DNA from: Fimenecus sp045593555
Lineage (GTDB): Bacteria; Bacillota; Clostridia; Oscillospirales; Acutalibacteraceae
Reading direction: 5' to 3'
Assembly: GCA_045593555.1 (NCBI GenBank)
Contig: JAZNWU010000037.1
Coordinates: forward strand, 1 to 64,000
DNA length: 64,000 nucleotides
The notes beneath the pieces are model-generated. The model saw only the letters and a program-made list of their open reading frames with translations. It ran no database searches and was not told the DNA's origin. The position numbers were made by a program, and so were the translations under genes. Positions 52,524 through 61,015 of this stretch are shown piece by piece (position 1 is the stretch's first letter; the number at the start of each line of letters is the position of its first letter).

Positions 52524-52600
52524 ACCCCAGTAATATCAAGGGTTTCGCGAATTATCCTACATCAGTTGTAGCTGTATAACAGCTATTAAACTAGCAATCA
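52524..52600. other. Predicted right end (attR region) of the ICE
   Basis: The bases directly after the integrase stop contain AACCCC-N9-AAGGGTTT and then GTTTCGCGAATT. Elements of this class usually end within some tens of bases of the integrase gene. The exact crossover cannot be fixed without the left end. The 12-mer CAGGCAGCAATC in the integrase 3' end (about 52489) recurs at about 53749 in the chromosomal flank. Confidence 0.4.
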
Positions 52601-52601
52601 G

Positions 52602-52635
52602 CTCCCTATATTCGAAAGAATATGGGGAGTTTTTG
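52602..52635 (+). terminator. Terminator in the chromosomal flank
   Basis: CTCCCTATATTC pairs with GAATATGGGGAG, followed by five T. The stretch 52636-52867 has no gene that I can support. Confidence 0.75.
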
Positions 52636-52867
52636 TATTGAAAAAATCCTATTGAATTATTCTGTAAATTATGCTAAACTTAATAGTGCCAAACTAATTA
52701 AATATAACATAACAAGCATTATTTTCCAAGGGAATAGTGTTCCATTTGGAATAGTGTTATTGTGCTCATTTCATGAATTTGATAAAAATGCAAATTCCGA
52801 CGATATGAGTGCAGTAATGCTTGTTATATTGAATTAGTTTGGCGACTATCGGGGTTTGCGTTTTTTG

Positions 52868-52898
52868 TGCGTCTGCTTCGGTAGACGCATTTTTTTTA
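52868..52898 (+). terminator. Terminator/leader hairpin upstream of the zinc-ribbon membrane protein
   Basis: TGCGTCT-GCTTCGGT-AGACGCA followed by nine T. It lies 20 bp before the next start. A decayed copy (GTACGTCTGCTTCGGTA) is at about 53896. Confidence 0.75.
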
Positions 52899-52917
52899 AT
52901 TTTAGGAGGAAAAAACG

Positions 52918-53679
52918 ATGAATGAAAATTCAAACATCAACCAAATGAACGTTACTGATGCAGAAAGTGTTAATACACAGGCTGTAAATAACAATGGGAG
53001 CAATGTTAAGAAAGGAAAAAATTGTCCAAATTGCGGAAATGTTGTATCAAAATCCGCAAGTAGCTGTCCTCAATGTGGTCACAAATTAAAGAAAAAGGGC
53101 AAAAAGGTTGCAATAGGTTGCACAACACCGCTGTTAATTATTGCTCTTTTAGTAGGAATTTTAGTGTTTAGCGCAAGACCCAAAGCAGGTACAATTGGTG
53201 AAACTTATAACCAAAACGAACTCGAGTTTACTGTTGAATCAATAAGCTTTTACAGAGGGGCAAAAACAGGTGTTTATGAGGTGGATAACAGCCCTTGCAT
53301 TGCAATTGAGGGAGTTTTCGAAAACATAAGTAAAAATCAAAAGATAGTTTCCGGAGATGATTTTTCAGTAGATTTTGATGACGGATATGTGTTCTCTTCC
53401 AAATATCTGTATCTTGAAAGTTCCTCATATATTGATGTGTCGGGTAATGAACAAGAAACATTTAAACTTTACGAAGGTGGCGTTCTATTGACTCCATTAG
53501 AATCCGGTGCTCAAGAATTTAAAATGCTTATTCCTGTCGCAGATACAGTTTTTGAAAGTGGGGATAAGCAAATAGAGATAAAAGTATTTAATTACATATA
53601 TAAGTTTGATAGTGTTTCCTCTATTAAAAATAGTAGGGAAGATACCATTGACCGCCTTTCAGGTGCTTTAAGCGACTAA
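52918..53679 (+). CDS. Zinc-ribbon membrane protein with extracellular DUF4352-like domain
   Basis: This 253-aa protein has a polar N terminus, a zinc ribbon (CPNCGNVVSKSASSCPQCGH, about 37-56), one membrane helix (about 67-85, TPLLIIALLVGILVFSA) and an outer domain (95-245) with the immunoglobulin-like pattern of DUF4352 (NELEFTVESISF, AIEGVFENISKN). The ATG follows TAGGAGG. Function unknown. Confidence 0.75.
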   Translation: MNENSNINQMNVTDAESVNTQAVNNNGSNVKKGKNCPNCGNVVSKSASSCPQCGHKLKKKGKKVAIGCTTPLLIIALLVGILVFSARPKAGTIGETYNQNELEFTVESISFYRGAKTGVYEVDNSPCIAIEGVFENISKNQKIVSGDDFSVDFDDGYVFSSKYLYLESSSYIDVSGNEQETFKLYEGGVLLTPLESGAQEFKMLIPVADTVFESGDKQIEIKVFNYIYKFDSVSSIKNSREDTIDRLSGALSD

Positions 53680-53806
53680 AAATACATAGGTAGTAATTTA
53701 TTAAAGGTACAACAATGCTTTGAATTCCTCTATTTGTTCGCCACACCCCAGGCAGCAATCGCTGAAATGAAGTAATTTCATACGGAATAAATAAAACAAC
53801 GAAATG

Positions 53807-53840
53807 TCCCCATCGAGAAATCGGTGGGGATTCTTATTGC
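53807..53840 (+). terminator. Terminator downstream of zinc-ribbon membrane protein
   Basis: TCCCCA pairs with TGGGGA around an imperfect TCG/CGG stem, followed by TTCTT. The rest of 53680-53978 holds only the decayed hairpin copy near 53896 and a weak promoter region. Confidence 0.65.
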
Positions 53841-53978
53841 ACAATTATAAATTTTATGATATACTCAATGATAACTATTGAAGTTTGCCTTTTTGGTACG
53901 TCTGCTTCGGTATGTGTTTTTATACAACGAGGTGTAATTGCATAATTATAATAATTCAATTGGTTTAAGAGGTGGAGC

Positions 53979-54752
53979 ATGAAACAGGAGATACTTGAAA
54001 AGCTGTGGGAACATGAGCTAAAAATTTTAGATGAAATTGATAGAATTTGTAAAAAACATGATATTACATATTTCATTATGTGGGGTACGCTTCTCGGTGC
54101 GGTAAGACATAAGGGCTTTATTCCTTGGGATGATGATGTTGATATCAGTATGCCAATTAAGGATTATAAGAAATTCCTGAAGGTGGCACAAAAGGAACTG
54201 TCAGAAGAGTTTTTTTTACAAACGAGTAAAACTGATAGATATCATCCTGCTTATTTTGCAAAGGTTAGACTTAACAATACCGCTTTTTATAGTAAAGAAG
54301 ATAACAATCCCAAAAAACATCATGGTATTTTTGTAGATATTTTTCCTTTGTACAACTACAACGCTTCACCTTCAATTTTCTTAAAAATAAGACGATTAAT
54401 TGGAAATAAGTTAACTGTAGCAGTTATAGGTAAACGTGAAAACAGTAAAGCTGGAAATCACTTTCTAAAATTGTTGCCTGATGGACTGCTATATAGACTT
54501 CGTGATATTTTCCGTAATACCAAAGGAAAGCAATTCTATTCTGGTGGTTGTTGTTTTGAAAGAGATGACTTTTTACCTGCAGTGAATATTGAATTTTGTG
54601 AAAAAATGTATCCTGCTCCTAATAAATATGATAAAGTTTTAAGAATCCTTTATGGTGATTATATGCAACTTCCGCCTAAAGATAAGCAAGTAGCACATAA
54701 TCCAGGTAGAATTAGTTTTGATTTATCCTTACCGGACGAAATTCTAGATTGA
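53979..54752 (+). CDS. licD: LicD-family phosphotransferase (phosphocholine transfer to glycans)
   Basis: This 257-aa protein has the LicD signature: YFIMWGTLLGAVRHKGFIPW followed by DDDVDI (residues 27-53), HHGIFVDIFPLYNY (about 112-125) and a C-terminal YGDYMQLPP motif. LicD proteins transfer phosphocholine or related groups to surface polysaccharides or teichoic acid. The ATG follows AAGAGGTGGAG. The following broken licC-like gene and the licC-type gene at 58783 support a choline-type decoration pathway. Confidence 0.9.
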   Translation: MKQEILEKLWEHELKILDEIDRICKKHDITYFIMWGTLLGAVRHKGFIPWDDDVDISMPIKDYKKFLKVAQKELSEEFFLQTSKTDRYHPAYFAKVRLNNTAFYSKEDNNPKKHHGIFVDIFPLYNYNASPSIFLKIRRLIGNKLTVAVIGKRENSKAGNHFLKLLPDGLLYRLRDIFRNTKGKQFYSGGCCFERDDFLPAVNIEFCEKMYPAPNKYDKVLRILYGDYMQLPPKDKQVAHNPGRISFDLSLPDEILD

Positions 54753-55082
54753 TTGGGAATCGTAATAATACTTACAAAAAAAGAATTTGATTTACTACGT
54801 GATATTTATGAGGGTATTGTGGTAACAGACGATTTAACCTTGTTAAAAGAAAAAGAATATATTGATGAAAATAGTGAAATTACGACTTCAGGTATTAATG
54901 CTTTAAATGAAAATAAGGTTGATAATGCAATTATTCTAACTGCTAGCATAGAAAGGATCAAAAAAAGACAAAAACAAAATAAGCAAATATTACTTAATCC
55001 TCTGAAACTTTTCGTTTTAGGGGATTTTTTGTTGTTTATAAACAAAAATTTTTTAACATTCTTTGTATTGTTCATTTATTGA
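54753..55082 (+). pseudogene. Truncated winged-helix/LicC-type gene after licD
   Basis: The frame reads LTKKEFDLLRDIYEG, then EITTSGINALNENKVDNAIILTA. This parallels the start of the intact gene at 58783 (LTKKEFDLLVYLE ... LTEKGYAELEPYRVQRVIFMAAG) and stops being similar exactly where the nucleotide-binding GFGSR should begin. The last 50 residues are unrelated and hydrophobic. No good SD or ATG is present. It is best read as a 5' remnant of a second nucleotidyltransferase gene. Confidence 0.6.
54996..55032 (+). terminator. Terminator of the licD unit
   Basis: AATCCTCTGAAAC pairs with GTTTTAGGGGATT, followed by T6. Confidence 0.8.
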
Positions 55083-55134
55083 TGAAACTTTATTATTTTT
55101 GATTACTATAAATCCTGTATCAGTAGTAAAACAA

Positions 55135-55198
55135 AAAAATGAACATGTTCATTTTTAAGTAAAAATCCCTTGACAGTTGATAGATTATATTGTAATAT
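55135..55198 (+). promoter_or_regulatory. 22-bp palindromic operator and promoter of the ABC importer
   Basis: A perfect palindrome (55135-55156), half-site AAAAATGAACA, precedes TTGACA (55170-55175) and a TAATAT-type -10 (55193-55198, 17-bp spacer). A TetR-type operator is likely. The leader then contains a near-perfect inverted repeat, TTTGCAAATTATTCATTT (55211-55228) with 55249-55266. Confidence 0.6.
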
Positions 55199-55325
55199 TA
55201 TATTAAAATATTTGCAAATTATTCATTTCCTCTTTTTTTTACAAACAAAATGAACGAATTTGCAAAAAACACTGCTATTATTTTTTTATAGTATGTGTTC
55301 AAAAATACTTTTTGAGAGGATTATT

Positions 55326-56306
55326 ATGAAAAAGATTATCTCAGTATTGCTTTGTGTTGCTATTGCTTTTTGTGTTTTAGCAACAGGATGCAAATCAACA
55401 ACAGAACAAATTATTATTTACACTTGTGCAAATGACGAAAGAATAGCACATATGACCGGCATGTTGCAGGAAAAATTCCCTGAATATGAGTTCATTGTTG
55501 AATATCAGTCAACAAGTAAACTCGCTGCAAAATTATTAGCAGAAGGTGTTAATACAGATTGTGATATTGTCCACGACTTATCATACCTTAACATGGATGC
55601 GCTCGTTGAAAAAGATATTCTTGCTGATTTAAGTGATTATGATACATCTGTTTATGTTGACGGTATTGTACCTTCACCTTATTATCTTCCTGAAGTAAGA
55701 ACTGGTGGTGCTGTTATTATCAACACAGAAGTTCTCAAGGCAAAGGGTCTTGAAAAACCTACTTCTTATGAAGACTTACTTAACCCTGAATACAAGGGCT
55801 TAATTTCAATGCCTGACCCTAAATCTTCAGGTACAGGTTATATGTTCCTTAAATGTCTTGTAAATGCTTGGGGTGAAGAAAAAGCATTTGATTACTTCAA
55901 GAAACTCTCTGAAAATATTCTTCAGTTTACTTCTTCCGGTAATGGTCCTGTTAACGCTCTTGTTCAGCAGGAAGTTGCAATCGGTTTAGGTATGATTACA
56001 AATGCTGTTACACAGATTAACGAAGGTGCTCCTCTTGAAATCCTATTTTTTGAAGAAGGTGCTCCTCACTCAATGTACGGACAGTCAATCATTAAGGGTA
56101 AAGAAACACGAAAAGCAGTTAAAGAAGTTTTTGATTATATTATCAATGAATACAACTATGTAACTTGTGAAGAATATGCTCCTGAAAAGATTTATAAGGA
56201 TAAGAATTTTGAACGCGAAAACTTTCCTGCTAATGTAAATTATGCAGATATGAGTGGCGACACATTAGAAGAAAAAGAACGTCTTTTAAGTCTTTGGAAT
56301 ATTTAA
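55326..56306 (+). CDS. ABC importer substrate-binding lipoprotein (AfuA/PhnS-like)
   Basis: This 326-aa protein has a lipoprotein signal (KKIISVLLCVAIAFCVLATG followed by the lipobox Cys). The mature part is a type-2 periplasmic-binding fold of the iron/2-aminoethylphosphonate group (IIIYTCANDERIAHMTGMLQ, TGGAVIINTEVLKAKGLEKP, PKSSGTGYMFLKCL). Iron-type members have paired Tyr ligands, which I do not see clearly, so an organic phosphorylated ligand is possible. ATG at 55326 follows GAGAGGA. First gene of an importer operon. Confidence 0.85.
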   Translation: MKKIISVLLCVAIAFCVLATGCKSTTEQIIIYTCANDERIAHMTGMLQEKFPEYEFIVEYQSTSKLAAKLLAEGVNTDCDIVHDLSYLNMDALVEKDILADLSDYDTSVYVDGIVPSPYYLPEVRTGGAVIINTEVLKAKGLEKPTSYEDLLNPEYKGLISMPDPKSSGTGYMFLKCLVNAWGEEKAFDYFKKLSENILQFTSSGNGPVNALVQQEVAIGLGMITNAVTQINEGAPLEILFFEEGAPHSMYGQSIIKGKETRKAVKEVFDYIINEYNYVTCEEYAPEKIYKDKNFERENFPANVNYADMSGDTLEEKERLLSLWNI

Positions 56307-56320
56307 ATAAAGTATAATAT

Positions 56321-56359
56321 AATGATAGGCAGAGATTGTTTATGCATCTCTGCCTATTG
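56321..56359 (+). promoter_or_regulatory. Hairpin between binding protein and ATPase genes
   Basis: ATAGGCAGAGAT pairs with ATCTCTGCCTAT. It probably protects the binding-protein mRNA 3' end and lowers expression of the following genes. Confidence 0.65.
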
Positions 56360-56391
56360 TAGCAATTAGAAACAAACGGAGATAAAATGAT

Positions 56392-57156
56392 ATGAGCGAA
56401 AATGTTATTTTACAAGTGAAAAATCTCACCCATAAATTTGATGAAAAAACCGCATTAGATAATGTTAATTTTGATGTTTTCAGTGGTGAGTTTTTAGCTA
56501 TCTTAGGTCCATCAGGCTGTGGCAAAACTACTATTCTGCGTACATTAATCGGGTTATTGGAACCTACTGAAGGACAAGTTTTAATGGATGGCAACGACAT
56601 AACTCATGCTGACCCATCCAAAAGAAATATGGGAATTGTCTTTCAAAATTATGCACTCTTTGAAAATATGACTGTTCTTCAGAACGTACAATATGCAATG
56701 AAGTTCAACAAAGCAACAAAATCAAATTCCAAACAATTAGCTCTTGATATGCTTGAAAGAATGGGACTCTCAGAACATAAAAATAAAAAGCCAAATATGT
56801 TATCCGGCGGACAACAACAAAGAGTTGCTATTGCCAGAACACTTGTTTTACATCCTCGTATTATTCTTTTTGATGAACCTATGTCAGCACTTGATGTGGA
56901 AACTCGACTTTCTATGAGAAAAGAAATCAAGGATATTCAAAAAGAGTTTGGTACAACTATGATTTATATCACCCATGACCAGGAAGAGGCTTTTGCTATG
57001 GCTGACCGTATTATGGTTATGGACGAAGCTAAACTCATACAATTAGATACTCCGGTTAACATAATCAAATCCCCTGCTAATGCGTATGTTCAGAGATTTG
57101 TTTTGGATAATCTTCAAATCAAGATTGACTCCCTGTCAAAATACATCGGTATATGA
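56392..57156 (+). CDS. ABC importer ATPase (PotA/FbpC-like)
   Basis: This 254-aa protein has Walker A GPSGCGKTT (about 39-47), Q-loop VFQNYALF, signature LSGGQQQRVAIARTL, Walker B IILFDEPMSALD and the switch His in ITHDQEEA. It lacks the long C-terminal regulatory domain of PotA/FbpC (usual length about 350 aa). ATG at 56392 follows GGAGATAAAATGAT. Confidence 0.92.
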   Translation: MSENVILQVKNLTHKFDEKTALDNVNFDVFSGEFLAILGPSGCGKTTILRTLIGLLEPTEGQVLMDGNDITHADPSKRNMGIVFQNYALFENMTVLQNVQYAMKFNKATKSNSKQLALDMLERMGLSEHKNKKPNMLSGGQQQRVAIARTLVLHPRIILFDEPMSALDVETRLSMRKEIKDIQKEFGTTMIYITHDQEEAFAMADRIMVMDEAKLIQLDTPVNIIKSPANAYVQRFVLDNLQIKIDSLSKYIGI

Positions 57157-57164
57157 GGTGTAAA

Positions 57165-58763
57165 ATGAAAAAGAAGTCTGTCTTTAATCAAATATCAGCC
57201 ACAAAGTTATTACTTTGTTGTGTGTTTATTTTATTTGTCTTTTTTCCTTTTTTTCAGATGGTAATAAACATTGATGCGGAAGATTTTAAACGCGTTGTAT
57301 CCTCTGCATCCTTTATTCCTGCCATAATCAACTCTCTTAAAGTAGCAATTACGACAACAGTTATTTCGGTTTCTCTTGGATTGATTTTGGCCTTTTGCAT
57401 GCAAAGAACACGAATTAAGGGTAAGGATATTTTCTCAATTCTACTTATTCTTCCTATGTTAATACCTTCAATTTCACATGGTATGGGATTAATTGTCATG
57501 TTTGGCACAAATGGTTTTATTACAAAACTATTTGAACTTAACAGCACTATCTATGGTTTTAGCGGAATCATAATTGGTTCTGTTTTATATTCTTATCCCG
57601 TAGCTTTTCTGATGTTGAATGATGTTTTGAAATATCAGGATAGTTCACCTTATGAAGCAGCAGTTATTCTTGGAATTCCTAAATTACGTCGTACTACTTC
57701 AATTACATTATCATATCTGAAACGACCTTTAATTTCTGCCGTGTTTACTGTATTTACAATGGTTATTACCGATTACGGTATTCCACTGATGATTGGCGGA
57801 AAAACAACTACTCTTGCAGTTATGATGTATCAGGAGGTTCTTGGCCAGTTGGATTTTGGTAAAGGTAGTGTTATCGGTTTGCTTTTACTTATTCCTGCTG
57901 TCATCTCATTCCTTTTTAATACTCTTTTCAAGAAATCAGGTAAAATGGGGTATGTTACAAAGCCTTTTGACTTGAAAAAAAATCCACTTAGAGATGGGTT
58001 AGCATATTGTATTTGCGGAATAATTCTCACATGTATTGTAATGTTAATTGCTTCATTTGCTATGGTTGCCTTTACTGTAAAATATCCAAGCGATATGTCG
58101 TTCACACTTGACAATTTAAGCAAAATGATAAAGCTTCGTGGAGATACATATTTACTCAACTCTTTAATTATTGCCGTTTGTGTTGCCTTTATCGGTTCAG
58201 CAGTTGCATTTATAACCGCTTACCTAACAGCACGCATCCCATCAAAGCTTTCTCAATGTTTACATTTATTCTCTATTACATCGCTGGCTATTCCCGGTCT
58301 TGTTCTCGGTCTTTCATATTCATTAACATTCAGCGGTTCATTTTTATATGGTACACTTGCAATTCTTATTCTGGCAAATTTAATGCACTTCTTTGCATCA
58401 CCATATCAAATGATGTATAACTCATTATTAAAAATGAATGAAAATCTTGAAAACGTAGGTCAGACATTAGGTGTCAGTCGTATCCGAATCATCATTGACG
58501 TGGTTATTCCTCAATGTAAATACACATTATTTGAAATGTTCTATTATTTCTTTGTTAATTCAATGATGACAATTTCTGCCGTTTCATTCCTTGCAAACAT
58601 GAACACAAAACCAATTTCATTAATGATTGGTCAATTTGAGGCACAGATGTTGTACGAATGTGCTGCAGTTATTTCATTAATTATTCTCTTTGCAAATGTT
58701 ATTGCAAAAATTATCGTTACATATGTGACAAAATTTGCAACAAAGAATCCTAACAAACAATAA
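57165..58763 (+). CDS. Fused ABC importer permease (two MetI-type domains)
   Basis: This 532-aa protein has about twelve membrane helices in two halves, each with the EAA-type loop (SSPYEAAVILGIPKLRRTTS near 165 and LENVGQTLGVSRIRIIIDVV near 430). Fused permeases of this kind occur in iron and 2-aminoethylphosphonate importers. ATG at 57165 follows GAGGTG closely; an ATG at 57153 overlaps the ATPase stop and is the alternative start. Confidence 0.9.
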   Translation: MKKKSVFNQISATKLLLCCVFILFVFFPFFQMVINIDAEDFKRVVSSASFIPAIINSLKVAITTTVISVSLGLILAFCMQRTRIKGKDIFSILLILPMLIPSISHGMGLIVMFGTNGFITKLFELNSTIYGFSGIIIGSVLYSYPVAFLMLNDVLKYQDSSPYEAAVILGIPKLRRTTSITLSYLKRPLISAVFTVFTMVITDYGIPLMIGGKTTTLAVMMYQEVLGQLDFGKGSVIGLLLLIPAVISFLFNTLFKKSGKMGYVTKPFDLKKNPLRDGLAYCICGIILTCIVMLIASFAMVAFTVKYPSDMSFTLDNLSKMIKLRGDTYLLNSLIIAVCVAFIGSAVAFITAYLTARIPSKLSQCLHLFSITSLAIPGLVLGLSYSLTFSGSFLYGTLAILILANLMHFFASPYQMMYNSLLKMNENLENVGQTLGVSRIRIIIDVVIPQCKYTLFEMFYYFFVNSMMTISAVSFLANMNTKPISLMIGQFEAQMLYECAAVISLIILFANVIAKIIVTYVTKFATKNPNKQ

Positions 58764-58782
58764 TGAGGGGGTATAAAAATAT

Positions 58783-59670
58783 ATGCTTACAAAAAAGGAA
58801 TTCGATTTATTAGTATATTTAGAAAAACATACTGATATTAAATCACAAAGAATAATTGCAGAAGCATTGGGTTTATCCGTAGGAACTGTCAATAAACTTA
58901 TCCGCAACATAACCGACAGAGGGTTAATTGATGCCTACAAATTAACAGAAAAAGGTTATGCTGAGCTTGAACCATATCGTGTTCAAAGAGTAATTTTTAT
59001 GGCTGCAGGATTTGGCTCAAGGCTTGTTCCAATAACACTTAATACTCCAAAACCCTTAGTTCGAGTAAAAGGAATTCGCTTAATTGACACATTAATTGAT
59101 GCTGTTCTCGCAGCAGGTATTCCTGAAATCTACGTTATCCGTGGATATCTTTCAGAACAATTTGACCAACTTTTATATAAGTACCCCATGATTAAATTTA
59201 TAGAAAATCCTCTTTACAATGAAGCAAATAACATTGCATCAATAGTCTGTGCAGGTGACCTTATCAAAAATGCATATATAATGGAAGCAGACTTATTCTT
59301 ATACAATCCAGATTTAATTACCAGATATCAATACAGTTCAAATTATCTTGGTATCCCTGTGGATAGAACTGATGACTGGTGTGTTCACCTTGAGGGTGGA
59401 TATATCTCTAAAGTGGATATCGGTGGTACAAACTGTCACCAGATAGTGGGAATCTCTTATTGGACTGAAGAAGATGGTAATAATCTTGTTGACGACATAA
59501 AAACAATCTACAATTCTCCAGGCGGTAAAGAAAGATTATGGGGTCAGGTTCCATTAAGATACTATTCTGATAAATACAAAGTTTCTGTTCGAAATTGCAA
59601 ATTTGAGGATGTTATTGAAATTGACACATTTAATGAACTTAAAGCTATCGACCCAACATATAATATTTAG
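58783..59670 (+). CDS. licC: Winged-helix/LicC-type nucleotidyltransferase fusion
   Basis: This 295-aa protein has a winged helix (residues 1-62, LVYLEKHTDIKSQRIIAEAL, GLSVGTVNKLIRNIT) joined to a nucleotidyltransferase of the LicC/PntC group with RVIFMAAGFGSRLVPITLNT, PKPLVRVKGIRLIDT, NEANNIASIVCAGD and EADLF. LicC makes CDP-choline and PntC CMP-aminoethylphosphonate. Fourth gene after the importer, so the imported compound is probably activated here and passed to LicD (inference). The helix may sense substrate and regulate the operon. The SD is GAGGGGG at a rather long distance. Confidence 0.85.
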   Translation: MLTKKEFDLLVYLEKHTDIKSQRIIAEALGLSVGTVNKLIRNITDRGLIDAYKLTEKGYAELEPYRVQRVIFMAAGFGSRLVPITLNTPKPLVRVKGIRLIDTLIDAVLAAGIPEIYVIRGYLSEQFDQLLYKYPMIKFIENPLYNEANNIASIVCAGDLIKNAYIMEADLFLYNPDLITRYQYSSNYLGIPVDRTDDWCVHLEGGYISKVDIGGTNCHQIVGISYWTEEDGNNLVDDIKTIYNSPGGKERLWGQVPLRYYSDKYKVSVRNCKFEDVIEIDTFNELKAIDPTYNI

Positions 59671-59823
59671 AAAAAACTTTTTATACCTGAAGGAGAAGAT
59701 AATCCTGCTGAAATCAAAAAAACCAAAATTATTGTTGGATTAACTATTCCGTTAGGAATAACAATTACAGTTCTATTATTGATACTTTGGGTTGTTCCAT
59801 ATTTAAAAGGAACTTCATTATAA
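59671..59823 (+). pseudogene. In-frame membrane-segment reading frame directly after the licC-type stop
   Basis: After the TAG at 59668-59670 the same frame stays open for 50 codons: KKLFIPEGEDNPAEIKKTK, then a hydrophobic helix (IIVGLTIPLGITITVLLLIL) and a short basic end. There is no start codon with an SD. It may be a remnant of a membrane protein or a read-through tail. Confidence 0.4.
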
Positions 59824-59854
59824 TTTCGTTTGGAATGAATGACAAATAAAAATG

Positions 59855-59884
59855 TCCCTTTGGAGAAATCCAAGGGGATTTTTG
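59855..59884 (+). terminator. Terminator of the importer operon
   Basis: TCCCTTTGG pairs with CCAAGGGGA, followed by TTTTTG. Confidence 0.8.
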
Positions 59885-59973
59885 CATAGGTAGTAAGATA
59901 AAGAATACAAAAAACTTGAAATCTCTCTTTTTTAGTTATATACTGAATTGTAATATATACAGGAGGTTACGAT

Positions 59974-60849
59974 ATGTTCGTTTCACAAACAATCCGATTA
60001 GCTGTTCGTACAGTGTGGGCACTTGTAGGTTCAGTTGTTCTTTTGCTTTCAGGTGTAATCAATGGTGGTGACATCAGTTGCTCTTCAAATGCAGAGCTTA
60101 TAAGAACAGAGCAATTCACACTTGATGAGGCACTTCTTATGAGTCAGGGAATAACAACAGATGGTGAATATTTTTACACATCAGGTTCTATTGCAGCACT
60201 TGACCTTGTGGGTATGGCAAAGTGGACGGCTGATGGTTTTGAGAAAGTAATCTACAATCATAGTGCTATTCCAAAAGAAATCAAAGAAAAATACAATAGT
60301 GACCATATTGGCGGTATCAGCTATTATGACGGAAAAATTTATGCTGCAACTGAGGATGATACAGATACATATAATTTGATTCTCATTTATGATGCAGAAA
60401 CACTTGAGTTTACAGGTGAATACTATGACCTTGGCACAGAATATCTTGATGACGGTATTCCATATTGTGCAGTTGACGGAGAAAACGGATATCTTTATAC
60501 TTCGCAGTTCCATGAAACAGATTGTATATTAGCTTATAATCTTGATGATATGACTTTCTCACATAAGATTATGCTTTCCGAACCCATTGACAGAATTCAA
60601 GGTGCAGAGTATTATGACGGACTTCTCTATATGTCCTATGATGTTGAGGGTTCTGCAACAGAAAAGGTTCAGACAGTTGATGTGAAAACAGGCAAGGTCC
60701 AGACTCTTTTTGAGAGAACAGTAAGCGGTCGTGACCATGAAGCAGAAGGCTTAACAGTTTATCCTATGGAAGACGGTTCATTCATACATATAGCAGATTA
60801 TGATAAACTTATTTCTGTAAGCATAAGACATTATTCACTCACAAAATAA
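59974..60849 (+). CDS. Secreted beta-propeller-like protein
   Basis: This 291-aa protein has an N-terminal hydrophobic segment (about 12-30, VWALVGSVVLLLSGVINGG) and then repeats of the type GISYYDGKIYAATEDD, AVDGENGYLYTSQF, GAEYYDGLLYMSYD, the strand pattern of a propeller (SMP-30 or glutamine-cyclotransferase-like). No catalytic residues can be named. ATG after AGGAGG. Single gene with its own terminator. Confidence 0.7.
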   Translation: MFVSQTIRLAVRTVWALVGSVVLLLSGVINGGDISCSSNAELIRTEQFTLDEALLMSQGITTDGEYFYTSGSIAALDLVGMAKWTADGFEKVIYNHSAIPKEIKEKYNSDHIGGISYYDGKIYAATEDDTDTYNLILIYDAETLEFTGEYYDLGTEYLDDGIPYCAVDGENGYLYTSQFHETDCILAYNLDDMTFSHKIMLSEPIDRIQGAEYYDGLLYMSYDVEGSATEKVQTVDVKTGKVQTLFERTVSGRDHEAEGLTVYPMEDGSFIHIADYDKLISVSIRHYSLTK

Positions 60850-60854
60850 AACAG

Positions 60855-60884
60855 TCCCTATCGTGTAATCGGTAGGGATTTTTA
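60855..60884 (+). terminator. Terminator after propeller protein
   Basis: TCCCTATCG pairs with CGGTAGGGA, followed by TTTTTA. Confidence 0.8.
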
Positions 60885-61015
60885 CTTAATGCAACCGGCA
60901 GTTGACAAAATTCAATGTACGCTTGGTAGAAGGTAACTGTACAAATTGTTATATTATTGTTGACAAGAGAAGTGATTTTACCGCATAATTAATATATAAT
61001 GTGAGGGTGATGAAA

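Larger units (their letters stand above)
1..52560. mobile_element. Tn1549/CTn-type integrative conjugative element (left end outside window)
   Basis: Genes for DNA processing (mobC, relaxase, candidate oriT), coupling protein, mating channel (Maff2, VirB6, PrgI, VirB4, M23 hydrolase) and a closing sigma-like gene plus large serine integrase occur in the order known for the Tn1549/CTn2-4-5 family of Clostridia. Between the transfer operon and the integrase lies about 34 kb of cargo: a defence island, an invertible region, an Rhs toxin and an agr system. The right boundary is placed just after the integrase stop and is approximate; the left boundary is not in the window. Confidence 0.8.

Noticed and set aside
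52622..52837. 71-codon frame after the ICE end
   Set aside because: It starts inside a terminator hairpin, has no SD and has no recognisable composition.
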